This document shows, piece after piece, positions 10,626 through 24,388 of a DNA stretch of 64,000 nucleotides; positions within the stretch are counted from its first letter, which is position 1; each line of letters opens with the position of its first letter. The notes under the pieces are model-generated. The model did no database searches. It saw only the letters and a program-made list of their open reading frames with translations, and was not told where the DNA came from. A program made the position numbers and the translations under genes. The DNA is taken from assembly GCF_016924145.1 (NCBI RefSeq), contig NZ_JAFFZO010000010.1, positions 1 through 64,000 on the forward strand, given 5' to 3'. The DNA comes from Amphritea pacifica. GTDB lineage: Bacteria; Pseudomonadota; Gammaproteobacteria; Pseudomonadales; Balneatricaceae.

Positions 10626-11378
10626 TCACTCTAAATCCTCAAGCCAGTTACTTAGATTATCCATGCCTGAATACTGAGTCATATCGATATTCAGCGGGGT
10701 TATTGACACATAGCCTGCTTTCACCGCATAAAAATCGGTGCCCGGACCACAGTCCGCTGCAACCCCCGCACCCGCAATCCAGAAACGCCGCGTGCCGCGG
10801 GGATCGATCGATTCGACCGGCGCATCTGCCACCACCCGATGCCCCAGACGGGTGACATGGATCCCTTTGAGCTGATCCAGTGGCAGATCCGGCACGTTGA
10901 CATTCAACACGGTTCGGGGGGCCAGCACCAGACTCTGGATGTCCCGGATCAACTGACGCACCACTTCGGCAGCCGTGTCATAGTTCACCGGGTTACTGCC
11001 CGCCAGAGAAACCGCGATAGGCGGCAGATGTAGATGACGCCCTTCCATGGCTGCTGCGACCGTGCCCGAATAGAGCACATCATCGCCCAGATTAGAGCCG
11101 CAGTTAATGCCCGAGATCACCATATCGGGGGGTTCATGATAGATACCACCAATGCCCAGATGAACACAATCGGTCGGCGTACCATTGATACCGATAAAAC
11201 CGTTCTGATGGTGGTGTGCTTCGAGGGGACGATCCAGCGTCAATGAGTTACTGGCTCCGCTGCGGTTGCGGTCCGGTGCGACCACTGCCAGCTCTGAGTC
11301 CTGAGCCAGAATACGCGCCAGTGCTTCCAGGCCCGGGGCGTACACCCCATCATCATTGGAGAGTAATAATCGCATCAT
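10626..11378 (-). CDS. surE: 5'/3'-nucleotidase SurE
   Basis: A stationary-phase survival phosphatase acting on nucleoside monophosphates. The N-terminal metal-binding motif [12 protein letters not shown] is intact, followed by [17 protein letters not shown] and the [19 protein letters not shown] core. At 250 residues it has normal family length. Its start overlaps the truD stop by 4 bp and its end abuts pcm, so the three are translationally linked. Confidence 0.96.
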   Translation of the reverse strand: MMRLLLSNDDGVYAPGLEALARILAQDSELAVVAPDRNRSGASNSLTLDRPLEAHHHQNGFIGINGTPTDCVHLGIGGIYHEPPDMVISGINCGSNLGDDVLYSGTVAAAMEGRHLHLPPIAVSLAGSNPVNYDTAAEVVRQLIRDIQSLVLAPRTVLNVNVPDLPLDQLKGIHVTRLGHRVVADAPVESIDPRGTRRFWIAGAGVAADCGPGTDFYAVKAGYVSITPLNIDMTQYSGMDNLSNWLEDLE

Positions 11379-12427
11379 TCAGACTCCGGTTCCGGTTGCC
11401 CTGATGCAGATGACACCTGTGCCAGCTCCCGCAGCACACTGGTGGCAAAGCTGCCGGCGGGAAGATTAAAGGCCAGGACAAACTGATCATCGGCTTCCTG
11501 TTCAATGGTCAGATTCGCTGGCATCAGCCGGGTTGAACGGCGCTCCTGATTCAGCCCCAGCCGCTCAAGTCCCTCCAGTTGCTCCTGCCAGGGGGTTAAC
11601 TGCGCGATCTCCCAGGCGGCCGCTTCTGCGGTACAGATTGAGCGACCACGGCCCCACATCGCCGCTGTCAGATGCAGGTCAGCAGATTGCAGGCGACTCA
11701 GGATAGTGTCATCCTGCGGATCAAAGGGGAAGCAACTCTGGCTGCCATTGATCATCAGCACATCACCGGGCATCGGTTGCGAGAAGATCGCCTGGGCGAT
11801 GCGCTGAGACACCAACTGATTAAACATATAGGAACGCACCGCTGAGATATACAGCCCTTTCTTGTGTCGCTGCCGCTCTTTCAGCTTCCCGGCGATCAGT
11901 AGTGCCCCCTTGTGAAGATTTCCCTGATGGTGCCCGAATCGCTGCTCACCAAAATAGTTGGGCACGCCGGCACGGATCTGTTCCGCCCGCCGGAGCAGTT
12001 CCACCGGTTCACTGACCTGACGCAGACGAATCTCAAACCGGTTGCCGTTAAGGCTGCCCAGCCGCAACTTACGGGTATGCTTAACCGCTTTAAGCACTTT
12101 AATCGTCTCGGTTTCAAACAGCGACCAGGTCAGCGGAGCACGCCCTGGCAGATGCACACTAAACCACTGTTCGGTCACCGCATGGCGATCTTTTTTGCCG
12201 GCGTAGCCAACCTCTTTAGGACTGACCTGGCAAAAGTGCGCCAGTTGCCGGGCTACCCAGTCAGTATTTTCACCGGTTTTACGGATATAGAGAAACACAT
12301 GATCGCCGCTGCCTTCAGGCTCAAAAGAGAGATCTTCTGTTACCCTGAAATCATCGGCTTCGGTTCGGATAACCGCACGACTGGCAGGCTCACCGTAGAG
12401 ATAGTTTAACTCGTTTGGAAAGTTCAT
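11375..12427 (-). CDS. truD: tRNA pseudouridine(13) synthase TruD
   Basis: Makes pseudouridine 13 in tRNA-Glu. The catalytic region reads [18 protein letters not shown], with the active-site Asp in [24 protein letters not shown] is the second family block. At 350 residues it is full length. The upstream neighbour is ftsB after only 17 bp; ispD and ispF, which usually lie between these two genes, are not there. The stop overlaps surE. Confidence 0.96.
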   Translation of the reverse strand: MNFPNELNYLYGEPASRAVIRTEADDFRVTEDLSFEPEGSGDHVFLYIRKTGENTDWVARQLAHFCQVSPKEVGYAGKKDRHAVTEQWFSVHLPGRAPLTWSLFETETIKVLKAVKHTRKLRLGSLNGNRFEIRLRQVSEPVELLRRAEQIRAGVPNYFGEQRFGHHQGNLHKGALLIAGKLKERQRHKKGLYISAVRSYMFNQLVSQRIAQAIFSQPMPGDVLMINGSQSCFPFDPQDDTILSRLQSADLHLTAAMWGRGRSICTAEAAAWEIAQLTPWQEQLEGLERLGLNQERRSTRLMPANLTIEQEADDQFVLAFNLPAGSFATSVLRELAQVSSASGQPEPESE

Positions 12428-12444
12428 TAACGCTAGGATTTCCG

Positions 12445-12768
12445 TTACTGACCGCTATCGGCCGGTGGCTTACCTGGCAACGCCGGAACCAGTTGAAAGA
12501 AGGATTCATCCTCTTTCACCATGCCCAGTTGATTTCGGGCCCGCTCTTCCAGTGCCTCCAGTCCCTGCTTGAGATCCTGGACCTCAGCATCTAACTGATG
12601 GTTACGACTCACCAGAAGATCATTTTCCGCCCGTTGCCGCTTGATCTCCTGCTGCAACGCCTGCACTTCGCCCAGGTTCGCTTCGCCAAACCACAGCCGG
12701 TACTGCAGCCCGATCAGACAGATCAGCAGCAACAACATAATCGAACGAAATAAACTCAGGCGAAACAC
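12445..12768 (-). CDS. ftsB: cell division protein FtsB
   Basis: A small bitopic membrane protein (107 aa): one N-terminal transmembrane helix (SIMLLLLICLIGLQYRLWFG) followed by a coiled coil (residues ~30-75, rich in Q, E, L) and a short periplasmic tail. FtsB joins FtsL and FtsQ to activate septal peptidoglycan synthesis by FtsW/FtsI. It lies downstream of eno, as in E. coli and Pseudomonas, but is separated from it by a hairpin with a U-run. Confidence 0.93.
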   Translation of the reverse strand: MFRLSLFRSIMLLLLICLIGLQYRLWFGEANLGEVQALQQEIKRQRAENDLLVSRNHQLDAEVQDLKQGLEALEERARNQLGMVKEDESFFQLVPALPGKPPADSGQ

Positions 12769-12800
12769 AGTCCGACAGCACTCTTACTCTTTATATAGTC

Positions 12801-12826
12801 AAAAAAGGGGGCGTTAAGCCCCCTTA
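12801..12826 (-). terminator. intrinsic terminator after eno
   Basis: On the minus strand, AAGGGGGC and GCCCCCTT pair around a 5-base loop and are followed by T residues. It should end most eno transcripts before ftsB, implying read-through or a separate ftsB promoter. Confidence 0.8.
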
Positions 12827-12849
12827 GTATTCCACAGATCGGTTAAAAA

Positions 12850-14148
<1,299 letters not shown>

Positions 14149-14175
14149 CTAAACTCCAAAAATTATTTCTATTCT

Positions 14176-15858
<1,683 letters not shown>

Positions 15859-15873
15859 CTACTAAAGATGGGG

Positions 15874-17193
15874 CTACAGGGTATCAGAATCACCCCGTGC
15901 AGACAATGCAGTTGGCAGCCATTTGAGTGCAAAACCGCTGCCTTTTTTTTCACTTTGCCAGCCCTCACAGATGCAGATTCCCGGCAACGCGACAATCTCA
16001 TCGTCAACCACACATACCGGCCATGAGCTTCGCTGCCAGGCAGGAATATGATGCTCCTGAAATAATTTTTTCAAACTGCATGAACCACCCCGCCCGACGG
16101 GCCTGCAGCGATCCCCATCAGAACGGTTGCGCAGAGTCACACCAGTCAGACTTTTTAACCCGCCCGGGGCTTGACTGCGAACCACTTGCAGCACTCCCTG
16201 AGCGGTCTGCACGCTCTCTTCACTGAGTGACCGGTTGCCCCAATCAATGTCGGCCTGCTCCGGCTGCAGAACAATATCGCCCTGATAGCGCCGCACCTGA
16301 AACGCCCCCAACTGAACAACCGGCTGGCGGTCATGCGCCGCCGCAATCAGCTGCATAACACTCTGTATCTGCCGCTCGCCAATGGAGACTCCGGCCCTGA
16401 GACACCAGAAGCGCAGCAGATTTGCTCTTCGCGACCGGCTCAGGTCCAGCAGTGCCTGACACTCCAGCCCTTCACCAGAACCGACACTATGAAGATCAAT
16501 CTCTGCCAGATCCCTGTGCAGTTGTTCAGCGTCTCGGAGATACCCCGCAGTATCCGCCCAGCGACGGGAAAAACCGGGCCAGCGGGTCTGCAACAAAGGC
16601 AGCACCTTATGTCTGAGGTAGTTGCGATCGTAGCTAAGATCGCTATTACTGGGATCGTCAATCCACTGCAGCTGTTGCGCCTGAGCCCAACTATGCAACT
16701 CCTGTCGGGTGATATTCAATAGCGGCCGGTAAAGCTCGGCCTGCCCCAGCCTGCGGCTATCGGGCATACCGGCCAGCCCTCGCACCCCCGCCCCCCGCAG
16801 TAAACGGAACAGCATGGTTTCCGCCTGGTCATCCAGATGGTGGGCCAGCAACAGGCAATCACCGGGCTGCAGCAACTGCCCGAATAGCTGATATCGGGCA
16901 TTACGGGCAGCCTGCTCCAGACTGGAGCCCTCATCAACAACTACTTTATGACTGACAAAAGAGAGCTTCAGCGAGCCGGCAAGACGCCCACAAAAGTCGC
17001 TCCATTGCGCTGACTGAGACTGCAACTGGTGATCAATATTAACCACCAGCAGTTGCTCCGCGGGCACTGACCTGGCCGCCAGATGGAGCAGCACCACCGA
17101 ATCCAGCCCACCACTCAGGCCAACCACCCAGCGGGTTACCCTGCTGCGCCGGTCTTTAAGCTGCTGATCGAAGTAGGACTGAAGATCTTTCAT
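15874..17193 (-). CDS. tilS: tRNA(Ile)-lysidine synthase
   Basis: Attaches lysine to C34 of the AUA-reading tRNA-Ile, changing both codon and aminoacylation identity; it is essential. The N-type PP-loop GLSGGLDSVVLLH is near residue 26, with VVNIDHQLQ and LLAHHLDDQAETMLFRLLRG following. The C-terminal part includes the substrate-binding NRSDGDRCRPVGRGG. At 439 residues it has the usual length. It lies between accA and pyrG exactly as in Pseudomonas. Confidence 0.95.
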   Translation of the reverse strand: MKDLQSYFDQQLKDRRSRVTRWVVGLSGGLDSVVLLHLAARSVPAEQLLVVNIDHQLQSQSAQWSDFCGRLAGSLKLSFVSHKVVVDEGSSLEQAARNARYQLFGQLLQPGDCLLLAHHLDDQAETMLFRLLRGAGVRGLAGMPDSRRLGQAELYRPLLNITRQELHSWAQAQQLQWIDDPSNSDLSYDRNYLRHKVLPLLQTRWPGFSRRWADTAGYLRDAEQLHRDLAEIDLHSVGSGEGLECQALLDLSRSRRANLLRFWCLRAGVSIGERQIQSVMQLIAAAHDRQPVVQLGAFQVRRYQGDIVLQPEQADIDWGNRSLSEESVQTAQGVLQVVRSQAPGGLKSLTGVTLRNRSDGDRCRPVGRGGSCSLKKLFQEHHIPAWQRSSWPVCVVDDEIVALPGICICEGWQSEKKGSGFALKWLPTALSARGDSDTL

Positions 17194-17232
17194 ATCGGTT
17201 TTCTATCATTGCCCTGGCTCATGACTGACAGG

Positions 17233-17262
17233 CAAAAAAAACCGCCGGTGTCGCCGGCGGTT
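17233..17262 (-). terminator. intrinsic terminator after accA
   Basis: On the minus strand AACCGCCGG pairs with CCGGCGGTT around a 5-base loop and is followed by a run of eight T. It separates accA from tilS. Confidence 0.88.
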
Positions 17263-17268
17263 GCTGTA

Positions 17269-18222
17269 TTACTGGCTAATGCCGTAGGACATAAGTCGCT
17301 GGTAGCGTCGCTCCAGCAAATCGTCCTGCTCAATATCTGACAATCGCTCCAGCGTCTCCAGCAGATGTTTCTTGAGGTTAGCTGCCATCAGCGCGTGATC
17401 CCGGTGAGCACCACCCAGAGGCTCATCAACAATCTGATCCACCAGCCCCAGCGCGTGCAGACGATCCGATGTCAGCCCCATCGCCCGGGCGGCATCGGGC
17501 GCTTTATCAGCGCTTTTCCACAGAATAGATGCACAGCCTTCCGGAGAGATAACAGAGTAGGTGGAGTATTGCAGCATCATCAATTCATCACAGACACCGA
17601 TCGCCAGGGCCCCACCGGAACCGCCTTCGCCTACCACAGTGGCAACAATCGGCGTATTCAGTCGGGACATTGCCGCCAGGTTGAATGCGATCGCTTCAGA
17701 CTGACCCCGCTCCTCAGCATCGATACCGGGATAGGCTCCGGGGGTATCAATAAAGGTAAGGATCGGCATCTTAAAACGTTCGGCCATCTCCATCAGACGC
17801 AGCGCTTTACGATAGCCCTCAGGACGCGGCATGCCGAAGTTGCGACGCACCTTTTCCTTCACTTCACGGCCTTTCTGATGGCCAATCACCATCACCGGAC
17901 GCCCTTCCAGACGCGCAATACCACCCACCAGAGCCCGGTCATCTGCAAAGTGACGGTCACCGTGAATCTCTTCAAACTCGTCGAAAATCAGCTTAACGTA
18001 ATCCAGAGTGTAAGGACGCTGCGGGTGACGGGCGATCTGGGAGATCTGCCATTCGCTCAGGTCGCTGAACAGGGATTTGGTCAGCGTGCGGCTTTTTGCC
18101 TGCAACTTTGAGATCTCTTCCTCAATGTTCAGTTCATTGTCATCGCCAACCAGACGCAGCTCTTCAATCTTGGCTTCCAGGTCTGCAATTGGCTGTTCGA
18201 AATCCAGATAGTTGGGATTCAT
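17269..18222 (-). CDS. accA: acetyl-CoA carboxylase carboxyltransferase subunit alpha
   Basis: With AccD it transfers carboxyl from biotin to acetyl-CoA, making malonyl-CoA for fatty acid synthesis. Visible landmarks are the N-terminal helix ([18 protein letters not shown]), the crotonase-fold core [32 protein letters not shown] and the oxyanion region [15 protein letters not shown]. At 317 residues it is full length. It lies downstream of dnaE on the same strand and ends in a clear terminator. Confidence 0.97.
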   Translation of the reverse strand: MNPNYLDFEQPIADLEAKIEELRLVGDDNELNIEEEISKLQAKSRTLTKSLFSDLSEWQISQIARHPQRPYTLDYVKLIFDEFEEIHGDRHFADDRALVGGIARLEGRPVMVIGHQKGREVKEKVRRNFGMPRPEGYRKALRLMEMAERFKMPILTFIDTPGAYPGIDAEERGQSEAIAFNLAAMSRLNTPIVATVVGEGGSGGALAIGVCDELMMLQYSTYSVISPEGCASILWKSADKAPDAARAMGLTSDRLHALGLVDQIVDEPLGGAHRDHALMAANLKKHLLETLERLSDIEQDDLLERRYQRLMSYGISQ

Positions 18223-18339
18223 GTATTGATATTCCGTAAGTTTGCTTCGTTCCGGCCGGGACGCAGTAGCAACTAAAGATCAGCCGACGATAAAAATTGG
18301 CCTAATTCTACCCTGTGTGGAGACTAAGAACCACCCTGA

Positions 18340-21300
18340 TCAGTAGCGAATTCTGACTGCATCTCCGCCAAACTGGTCTTTCAGCTTGAGCAACAACTCG
18401 TCGCTGGGTTTCACCTGCCACGCCTCACCAAGACAGAGCGTTGCAGAGGCATTATCGCTGCTGTAACGCAACGCCACCGGCATATTCACATCACCTTTAT
18501 GGGCCTGAAGCAGCTCGCCAAAGGATTTCAAAGGCCGCTCTTTCAACTGCGAGCTATCGCAGTCGATCTCAATCTGACGACCATACCGGGCGCGGCACTG
18601 GGTTATATCCACAACCTTATTACCCCGCACCTTGAGTTTATCGGTGCCGGAATAACTATCGATGGTAATCTCGCCTTCGATCAGCAGTATCGCATCCTTG
18701 TTGAGCATGGTGCGGTATTCGTCATACGCTTCACCGAACAGCGAGACCTCAATTCTTGAGGTGCGGTCATCCAGCGTGACAAAACAGAGCGAGTCCCCTT
18801 TTTTGGTTTTCTTCACCCGCACGTCCACCACCAGGCCCAGCATTTTCTGCTGCTGACCCCGCTGAGGCACCAGCTCTACGATCCGCCGGGAGATAAAGTT
18901 AGGCAGTTCCGCCTCATACTCATCGATCGGATGTCCGGTTACATAGAGCCCCAGAGTATCCTTTTCTCCCTGCAGACGCTCCTTATCGGTCCAGCTCCTG
19001 AGCTTCATATATTCTGCATAGGGATCACGGGGCTGTTCAGCTTCAACCTCACCAAAGAGGTCAAACATGCCCGCGCTCTGATTACGCTCGGACTGATCTG
19101 CTGCCTTCAGCGCTTCACCGATGGAGGCCCACAGCTGGGCACGATCCGGCCCCAGATGATCCAGCGCACCCGAGCGGACTAACGCTTCCAGCACCCGCTT
19201 ATTAAGCTTTTTACTGCCGACACGCTTGCAGAAATCAAAGATATCGCTGAAGTGGCCACCCTGATTTCGCGCCTCGACAATCGCTTCAATGGGGCCTTCA
19301 CCGACGCCTTTAATCGCCCCCAGACCGTATACAATCTCACCCTTATCATTCACGGTGAACATGTACTCGCCCCAGTTAACATCCGGCAACACCAGCGGCA
19401 ACTTCATGGTGCGACACTCTTCGATAAAGATCACCACCTTATCGGTGTTCTGCATATCAGAGGAGAGTACCGCGGCCATGAATGGCGCAGGGTAGTGTGC
19501 TTTCAGCCAGGCGGTCTGATAGGAAACCAAAGCATAGGCAGCGGAGTGTGATTTGTTGAAACCGTAACCGGCGAACTTCTCTACCAGGTCAAAGATATTG
19601 CCGGCCAGATCCCGGTCGATACCATTAGTTTCACAGCCATCCAGGAATACCGCCCGCTGTTTAGCCATCTCTTCGGGTTTCTTCTTACCCATTGCCCGGC
19701 GCAACATATCCGCGCCACCGAGGGTATAACCTGCCATCACCTGGGCGATCTGCATGACCTGTTCCTGATACAGGATGATGCCGTAGGTCGGCTCCAGTAC
19801 CGGTTGCAGAATATCCAGTTGATAATCGGCGTGGGGATAGGCCAGCTCTGCCTGCCCATGCTTACGCAGGATAAAGTCGTCCACCATCCCCGACTGCAGC
19901 GGGCCGGGCCGGAACAGCGCCACCAGCGCGACAATATCTTCAAAACGGTCAGGTTTCAGGCGTCGGACCAGATCCTTCATACCACTGGATTCCAGCTGGA
20001 ATACTGCGGTGGTTTCTGCAGATTGCAGCAGATTAAAGGTGGCTCTGTCCTCCAGATCGATCAGCGCAATATCGAGAGGTTCTTCACCGTTCCTGGCGCG
20101 GATCCGGTCGATGGTTTTCACCGCCCAGTCGACGATTGTCAGTGTTCGCAGCCCGAGGAAGTCGAACTTAACCAGCCCGGCTTCCTCCACATCGCTCTTA
20201 TCAAACTGAGTTACCAGGCCGTGACCAAACTCATCACAGTAGGTGGCCGAGAAATCGGTCAGTTTAGTCGGGGCAATCACCACACCACCGGCGTGTTTAC
20301 CCACGTTACGGGTCAGTCCCTCCAGCTTGAGGGCCATCTCCATGATCTCCTGAGCCTCTTCACTGGAGTCGACAAACTCCTTCATCAGGGGCTCTTCCGC
20401 CATCGCCCGGCTCAGGGTAATACCCACCTCAAAGGGGATCAGCTTGGACAAACGGTCGGCCAGACCAAAGGCTTTACCCTGCACCCGGGCAACATCCCGC
20501 ACCACCGCCTTAGCCGCCATAGTACCGAAGGTGACAATCTGCGATACCGCATCCCGACCATAAGTTTCAGCCACATAGTCGATAACCCGGTCACGGTTAT
20601 CCATACAAAAGTCGATATCGAAGTCGGGCATCGATACCCGCTCCGGGTTGAGGAAACGTTCGAACAGCAGGTCGTACTCCAGCGGATCAAGGTCGGTAAT
20701 CTTCTGCGCATAGGCGACCAGAGAACCAGCACCTGAACCCCGGCCTGGGCCCACCGGCACACCGTTATCCTTACCCCACTGAATAAAGTCCATAACGATC
20801 AGGAAGTAACCGGGAAAACCCATCTGGGTGATAATATCCAGTTCGAATCTCAGCCGCTCTTCGTATGGCCTGCGCTTCTCGGCATAATCCGGATCATTTT
20901 TATCCAGCAAAATATCCAGACGCTCTTCCAGCCCCTTCCAGGACACCTCGGCAAAAAACTGATCCATGGTCATCCCATCCGGGATGGGATATTTCGGCAG
21001 ATAGTAGGTGCCCAGATCCAGCTCTACATTACAGCGCTTGGCGATCTCTACAGTGTTGCTAATCGCAGAGGGGATATCACTGAACAGCTCAGCCATCTCT
21101 TCGGCGGTGCGCAGATACTGCTGTTCGCTGTAGTATTTTGGTCGGTGAGGGTCTTCCAGAGTTCGCCCCTGGTTGATACACACCCGCACTTCATGTGCTT
21201 CAAAATCCTCCGGCTTGAGGAACATCACCTCATTGGTGGCAACCAGTGGGCAACCCGTCTCATGGGCCAGTTGGACCGAGGCATGGACACAGTTTTCATC

Positions 21301-21834
21301 ACCCGGGCGTCCGGTACGCTGAATTTCCAGGTAGAAACGATCAGGAAATATTGCTTGCCACTGTTCCACTACGGCCCGGGCAGAATCATTGTCCGCCAGC
21401 GCCCGTCCCACTTCCCCATCTTTTGCGCCCGAAAGCGCGATAACTCCCTCGGCGCGCTCAGCGATCCAGCTTTTTTTCAGTAACGCCCGTTCAGGCTGAA
21501 TGTTCTGACCTTTCTCATAGGCCAGGGAGATCAGCTCCATCAGATTGCGGTAGCCTTTCTCATTCATGGCTAGCAGCGTCATCCGATGGGGAGTTGCCTC
21601 CGGATCGGTCTCATTTTCGATCCAGATATCTGCGCCAAAAATCGGCTTTATTCCCGCCCCGGTAGTCGCTTTAAAGAATTTAACCAGCGCAAACAGGTTG
21701 ACCTGATCGGTAATAGCGATAGCGGGGATCTGCTGATCTTTCGCAACACTCACCAGCTCTTTAATGCGCACCAGTCCATCAACCAGTGAATACTCAGTGT
21801 GCAGTCGAAGATGTACAAATGCCGGGTCTGTCAT
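18340..21834 (-). CDS. dnaE: DNA polymerase III alpha subunit
   Basis: The replicative polymerase catalytic subunit (1164 aa). It begins with a PHP domain (FVHLRLHTEYSLVDG), and the C-family polymerase palm carries the catalytic Asp pair in PDFDIDFCMDNRDRV with a third Asp further on. The fingers region (GRGSGAGSLVAYA, LFERFLNPERVSMP), a helix-hairpin-helix (IYGLGAIKGVGEGPIEAI) and an OB-fold (GLVVDVRVKKTKKGD) follow in order. No split or intein is seen. It belongs to the lpxB-rnhB-dnaE-accA run, 31 bp downstream of rnhB. Confidence 0.98.
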   Translation of the reverse strand: MTDPAFVHLRLHTEYSLVDGLVRIKELVSVAKDQQIPAIAITDQVNLFALVKFFKATTGAGIKPIFGADIWIENETDPEATPHRMTLLAMNEKGYRNLMELISLAYEKGQNIQPERALLKKSWIAERAEGVIALSGAKDGEVGRALADNDSARAVVEQWQAIFPDRFYLEIQRTGRPGDENCVHASVQLAHETGCPLVATNEVMFLKPEDFEAHEVRVCINQGRTLEDPHRPKYYSEQQYLRTAEEMAELFSDIPSAISNTVEIAKRCNVELDLGTYYLPKYPIPDGMTMDQFFAEVSWKGLEERLDILLDKNDPDYAEKRRPYEERLRFELDIITQMGFPGYFLIVMDFIQWGKDNGVPVGPGRGSGAGSLVAYAQKITDLDPLEYDLLFERFLNPERVSMPDFDIDFCMDNRDRVIDYVAETYGRDAVSQIVTFGTMAAKAVVRDVARVQGKAFGLADRLSKLIPFEVGITLSRAMAEEPLMKEFVDSSEEAQEIMEMALKLEGLTRNVGKHAGGVVIAPTKLTDFSATYCDEFGHGLVTQFDKSDVEEAGLVKFDFLGLRTLTIVDWAVKTIDRIRARNGEEPLDIALIDLEDRATFNLLQSAETTAVFQLESSGMKDLVRRLKPDRFEDIVALVALFRPGPLQSGMVDDFILRKHGQAELAYPHADYQLDILQPVLEPTYGIILYQEQVMQIAQVMAGYTLGGADMLRRAMGKKKPEEMAKQRAVFLDGCETNGIDRDLAGNIFDLVEKFAGYGFNKSHSAAYALVSYQTAWLKAHYPAPFMAAVLSSDMQNTDKVVIFIEECRTMKLPLVLPDVNWGEYMFTVNDKGEIVYGLGAIKGVGEGPIEAIVEARNQGGHFSDIFDFCKRVGSKKLNKRVLEALVRSGALDHLGPDRAQLWASIGEALKAADQSERNQSAGMFDLFGEVEAEQPRDPYAEYMKLRSWTDKERLQGEKDTLGLYVTGHPIDEYEAELPNFISRRIVELVPQRGQQQKMLGLVVDVRVKKTKKGDSLCFVTLDDRTSRIEVSLFGEAYDEYRTMLNKDAILLIEGEITIDSYSGTDKLKVRGNKVVDITQCRARYGRQIEIDCDSSQLKERPLKSFGELLQAHKGDVNMPVALRYSSDNASATLCLGEAWQVKPSDELLLKLKDQFGGDAVRIRY

Positions 21835-21865
21835 TTCAGCTCATTTATTCAGTGATAATTGTGGG

Positions 21866-22459
21866 TTAAAGCAACTCTGCTACGGGCCTGAAGCTGCGCC
21901 GGTGTTCCGGCAATGGGCCCAGCAGACGCAACCGTTCCATATGCAGCGCGGTCGGATAGCCCTTATGGCGGGCAAAACCATAATCCGGGTAACGCTGATC
22001 CAGCTCCGCCATCTCCCGGTCACGGTAAACCTTAGCCAGAATCGATGCAGCGCTGATAGCGGGCTCTTTGAGATCACCTTTGATAATCGCTTCAGACGCA
22101 CAGGGTAAACCCGGCGGACAACGATTACCATCGATCAGGGCAAGCTCAGGCACAACACTCAGTTGAGTTACCGCCCTTTGCATCGCCAGCATCGTGGCAT
22201 GGAGGATATTCAGTTCATCGATCTCCGCCGGGGTTGCCCAGGCAATTGACCAGGCCAGCGCCCGTTCCTGAATCAGCGGAAACAGCTGCTCCCGCTTCTT
22301 TTCGCTTAGCTTTTTGGAATCTGTCAGGCCATCGACAGGCCTGGCAGGGTCAAGGATAACCGCTGCGGCAACCACATTACCAATCAATGGCCCCCGCCCC
22401 ACCTCATCGACGCCCGCGACCAGTCGTCCGGCAGAGAAATCAAACCCCAGCGTTTCCAC
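21866..22459 (-). CDS. rnhB: ribonuclease HII
   Basis: Removes ribonucleotides and RNA from RNA/DNA hybrids. The motif [21 protein letters not shown] holds the D-E-G-R-G active site, and further catalytic Asp residues lie in [10 protein letters not shown] and [14 protein letters not shown]. At 197 residues it is normal for the family. The first 20 bases overlap the 3' end of lpxB, consistent with translational coupling in the lpx operon. Confidence 0.96.
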   Translation of the reverse strand: METLGFDFSAGRLVAGVDEVGRGPLIGNVVAAAVILDPARPVDGLTDSKKLSEKKREQLFPLIQERALAWSIAWATPAEIDELNILHATMLAMQRAVTQLSVVPELALIDGNRCPPGLPCASEAIIKGDLKEPAISAASILAKVYRDREMAELDQRYPDYGFARHKGYPTALHMERLRLLGPLPEHRRSFRPVAELL

Positions 22460-23612
22460 TCAGCCTCCCTTTGGATTGCAGCAAGCGGACAATCGCATCG
22501 GCCGCTTTTTTACTGGCATCCTGACGCAGTTGCAGGTGAATCTCATAAAAACGCTGTTTCAGCGCACTCTGTTCTTCGCTATCGAACAACGCCTGCTCAA
22601 TGGCCGGCCCCAGTATTTCGGGGCGCACATCCTTCTGCAGAATCTCAGGAACCAGAGGCGCATCTGCCAGCAGATTAGGCAGAGAGATATACTGACTGCT
22701 GAGCAAACGGGAGATAATCATATAGGTGAGCGGTGCCATCCGGTAAGCCACCACCATTGGCTTTTTCAACAGTAACGCTTCAAGGGTCGCGGTACCCGAT
22801 GCGATCAGCACCGCATCCGCAGCAGTCAGCACCTCCCGGGAACGTTTCAGTACCAGTTTGATCGGCAGATCACTATAACTGCGGTCGAGCAGCGCTCTGA
22901 GGTGATCGTAACGCTGCTGATTAGCTGCCGGCATTACAAAGACCAGATCAGAGTTGCGCTTCAGTAACCAGCGAGCCGTATCGAGAAAGGGTTCAGCCAG
23001 ATATTTCAGCTCACCACCACGGCTGCCGGGCATCAGCGCGACAATCTGTTGCTCAAACGGCAGACCCAGGTCTGCCCTGGCAGTTGCCTGATCCGGTTCA
23101 AGAGGGATCATGTTTGCCAGAGGATGGCCGACAAATTCTACGGGCATCGCATGTTGCTGATAAAACTTCGCTTCAAACGGAAACAGCGTCAGCATCAGAT
23201 CGGTGGTTTTGAGGATTTTAAATACCCGTTTACTGCGCCAGGCCCAAACCGACGGACTGACATAATGGACCGTTGGAATACCGGCAAGACGCAACTTGCC
23301 TTCAAGATTGAGGGTAAAATCCGGGGCATCAATTCCGATAAAGATATCCGGGCGCTGCTGAGAAAAGTGCGCCACCAGTGATCTGCGGATCCTTAGCAGC
23401 TCCCGCAGCCGACCCAGCACCTCAACCAGCCCCATCACCGACAATTTCTCCATAGGATAAAGGCTGCGGCACCCCTCAGCCTGCATCAGCTCACCACCGA
23501 TGCCTTCGATCTCAATCTCAGGAAAACGTTGTTGCAGTTCTGCCAGCAGCCCGGCACCCAGAATATCTCCCGATGCCTCTCCTGCTACGATACCGATGCG
23601 CAGGGTAGCCAT
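22440..23612 (-). CDS. lpxB: lipid-A-disaccharide synthase
   Basis: A peripheral inner-membrane GT19 glycosyltransferase that joins UDP-2,3-diacylglucosamine to lipid X to form the lipid A disaccharide. Family markers are the N-terminal [35 protein letters not shown] and the donor-site region [20 protein letters not shown]. It is 390 aa, directly after lpxA (3-bp gap) and overlapping rnhB. Confidence 0.97.
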   Translation of the reverse strand: MATLRIGIVAGEASGDILGAGLLAELQQRFPEIEIEGIGGELMQAEGCRSLYPMEKLSVMGLVEVLGRLRELLRIRRSLVAHFSQQRPDIFIGIDAPDFTLNLEGKLRLAGIPTVHYVSPSVWAWRSKRVFKILKTTDLMLTLFPFEAKFYQQHAMPVEFVGHPLANMIPLEPDQATARADLGLPFEQQIVALMPGSRGGELKYLAEPFLDTARWLLKRNSDLVFVMPAANQQRYDHLRALLDRSYSDLPIKLVLKRSREVLTAADAVLIASGTATLEALLLKKPMVVAYRMAPLTYMIISRLLSSQYISLPNLLADAPLVPEILQKDVRPEILGPAIEQALFDSEEQSALKQRFYEIHLQLRQDASKKAADAIVRLLQSKGRLSGNAGV

Positions 23613-23615
23613 ACC

Positions 23616-24386
23616 CTAGCGAATGATGCCCCGACTGGAGGCTTTGAGTGAGTCCGACAACAGCTGAAGCTCGGGAGTTTCAGCCACCAGAGGATCGAGC
23701 TGAGCAATCGCCTGCTCCAGCTTCAGCCCCTGACGGTAGATAATCTTATAAGCACGCTTGATATTCTGAATAGCCCCGGCAGAGAACCCCCGCCGCCTCA
23801 GGCCTTCGGCATTAATACCGTGCGGCTGAGCGCTATTGCCATTAGACATTACAAAAGCAGGAATATCTTTCAGCACCACACTGCCGGCACCACACATACT
23901 GTGAGAACCGATCAGACAAAACTGATGCACCGCGGTGAAACCACCCAGAATAATGTAATCACCCAGATGGACATGCCCGGCCAGGGCACAGTTATTCGCC
24001 AGAATATTCTGGTCACCGACAATGCAGTCGTGCGCCACGTGAACATTCGCCATAAACAGATTATGGCTGCCAATCACGGTAATGCTATTGTCCTGGATGG
24101 TACCCCGGTGAACCGTACAGCCTTCACGGAAGACGTTATGATCCCCGATCAGCAGCTCTGTTGGCTCACCGTTATACTTTTTATCCTGGCAGTCTTCACC
24201 AATACTGGCGAACTGATAGATATGATTATGTGAACCGATTTTCGTCGGCCCCTTGATAACCACGTGAGAATGGATTTTAGTCCCGGGACCGACCTCTACA
24301 TCGGGGCCGATAAAGGTCCAGGGCCCCACCTCAACATCATCGGCCAGCCGGGCCGACGGATCTATAATGGCGCTGGAGTGGATCAA
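23616..24386 (-). CDS. lpxA: UDP-N-acetylglucosamine acyltransferase
   Basis: Catalyses the first step of lipid A synthesis, 3-O-acylation of UDP-GlcNAc from hydroxyacyl-ACP. The left-handed beta-helix hexapeptide repeats fill the N-terminal two thirds (for example VEVGPWTFIGPDVEVGPG), and the catalytic His lies in GFTAVHQFCLIGSHSM. The C-terminal helical region (GLRRRGFSAGAIQNIKRAYK) is complete. At 256 residues it has standard size; it is preceded by fabZ at 2 bp. Confidence 0.97.
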   Translation of the reverse strand: MIHSSAIIDPSARLADDVEVGPWTFIGPDVEVGPGTKIHSHVVIKGPTKIGSHNHIYQFASIGEDCQDKKYNGEPTELLIGDHNVFREGCTVHRGTIQDNSITVIGSHNLFMANVHVAHDCIVGDQNILANNCALAGHVHLGDYIILGGFTAVHQFCLIGSHSMCGAGSVVLKDIPAFVMSNGNSAQPHGINAEGLRRRGFSAGAIQNIKRAYKIIYRQGLKLEQAIAQLDPLVAETPELQLLSDSLKASSRGIIR

Positions 24387-24388
24387 CT

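Noticed and set aside
19804-20736. Long open frame opposite dnaE
   Set aside because: Antisense shadow of the polymerase core; composition is unlike a real protein.
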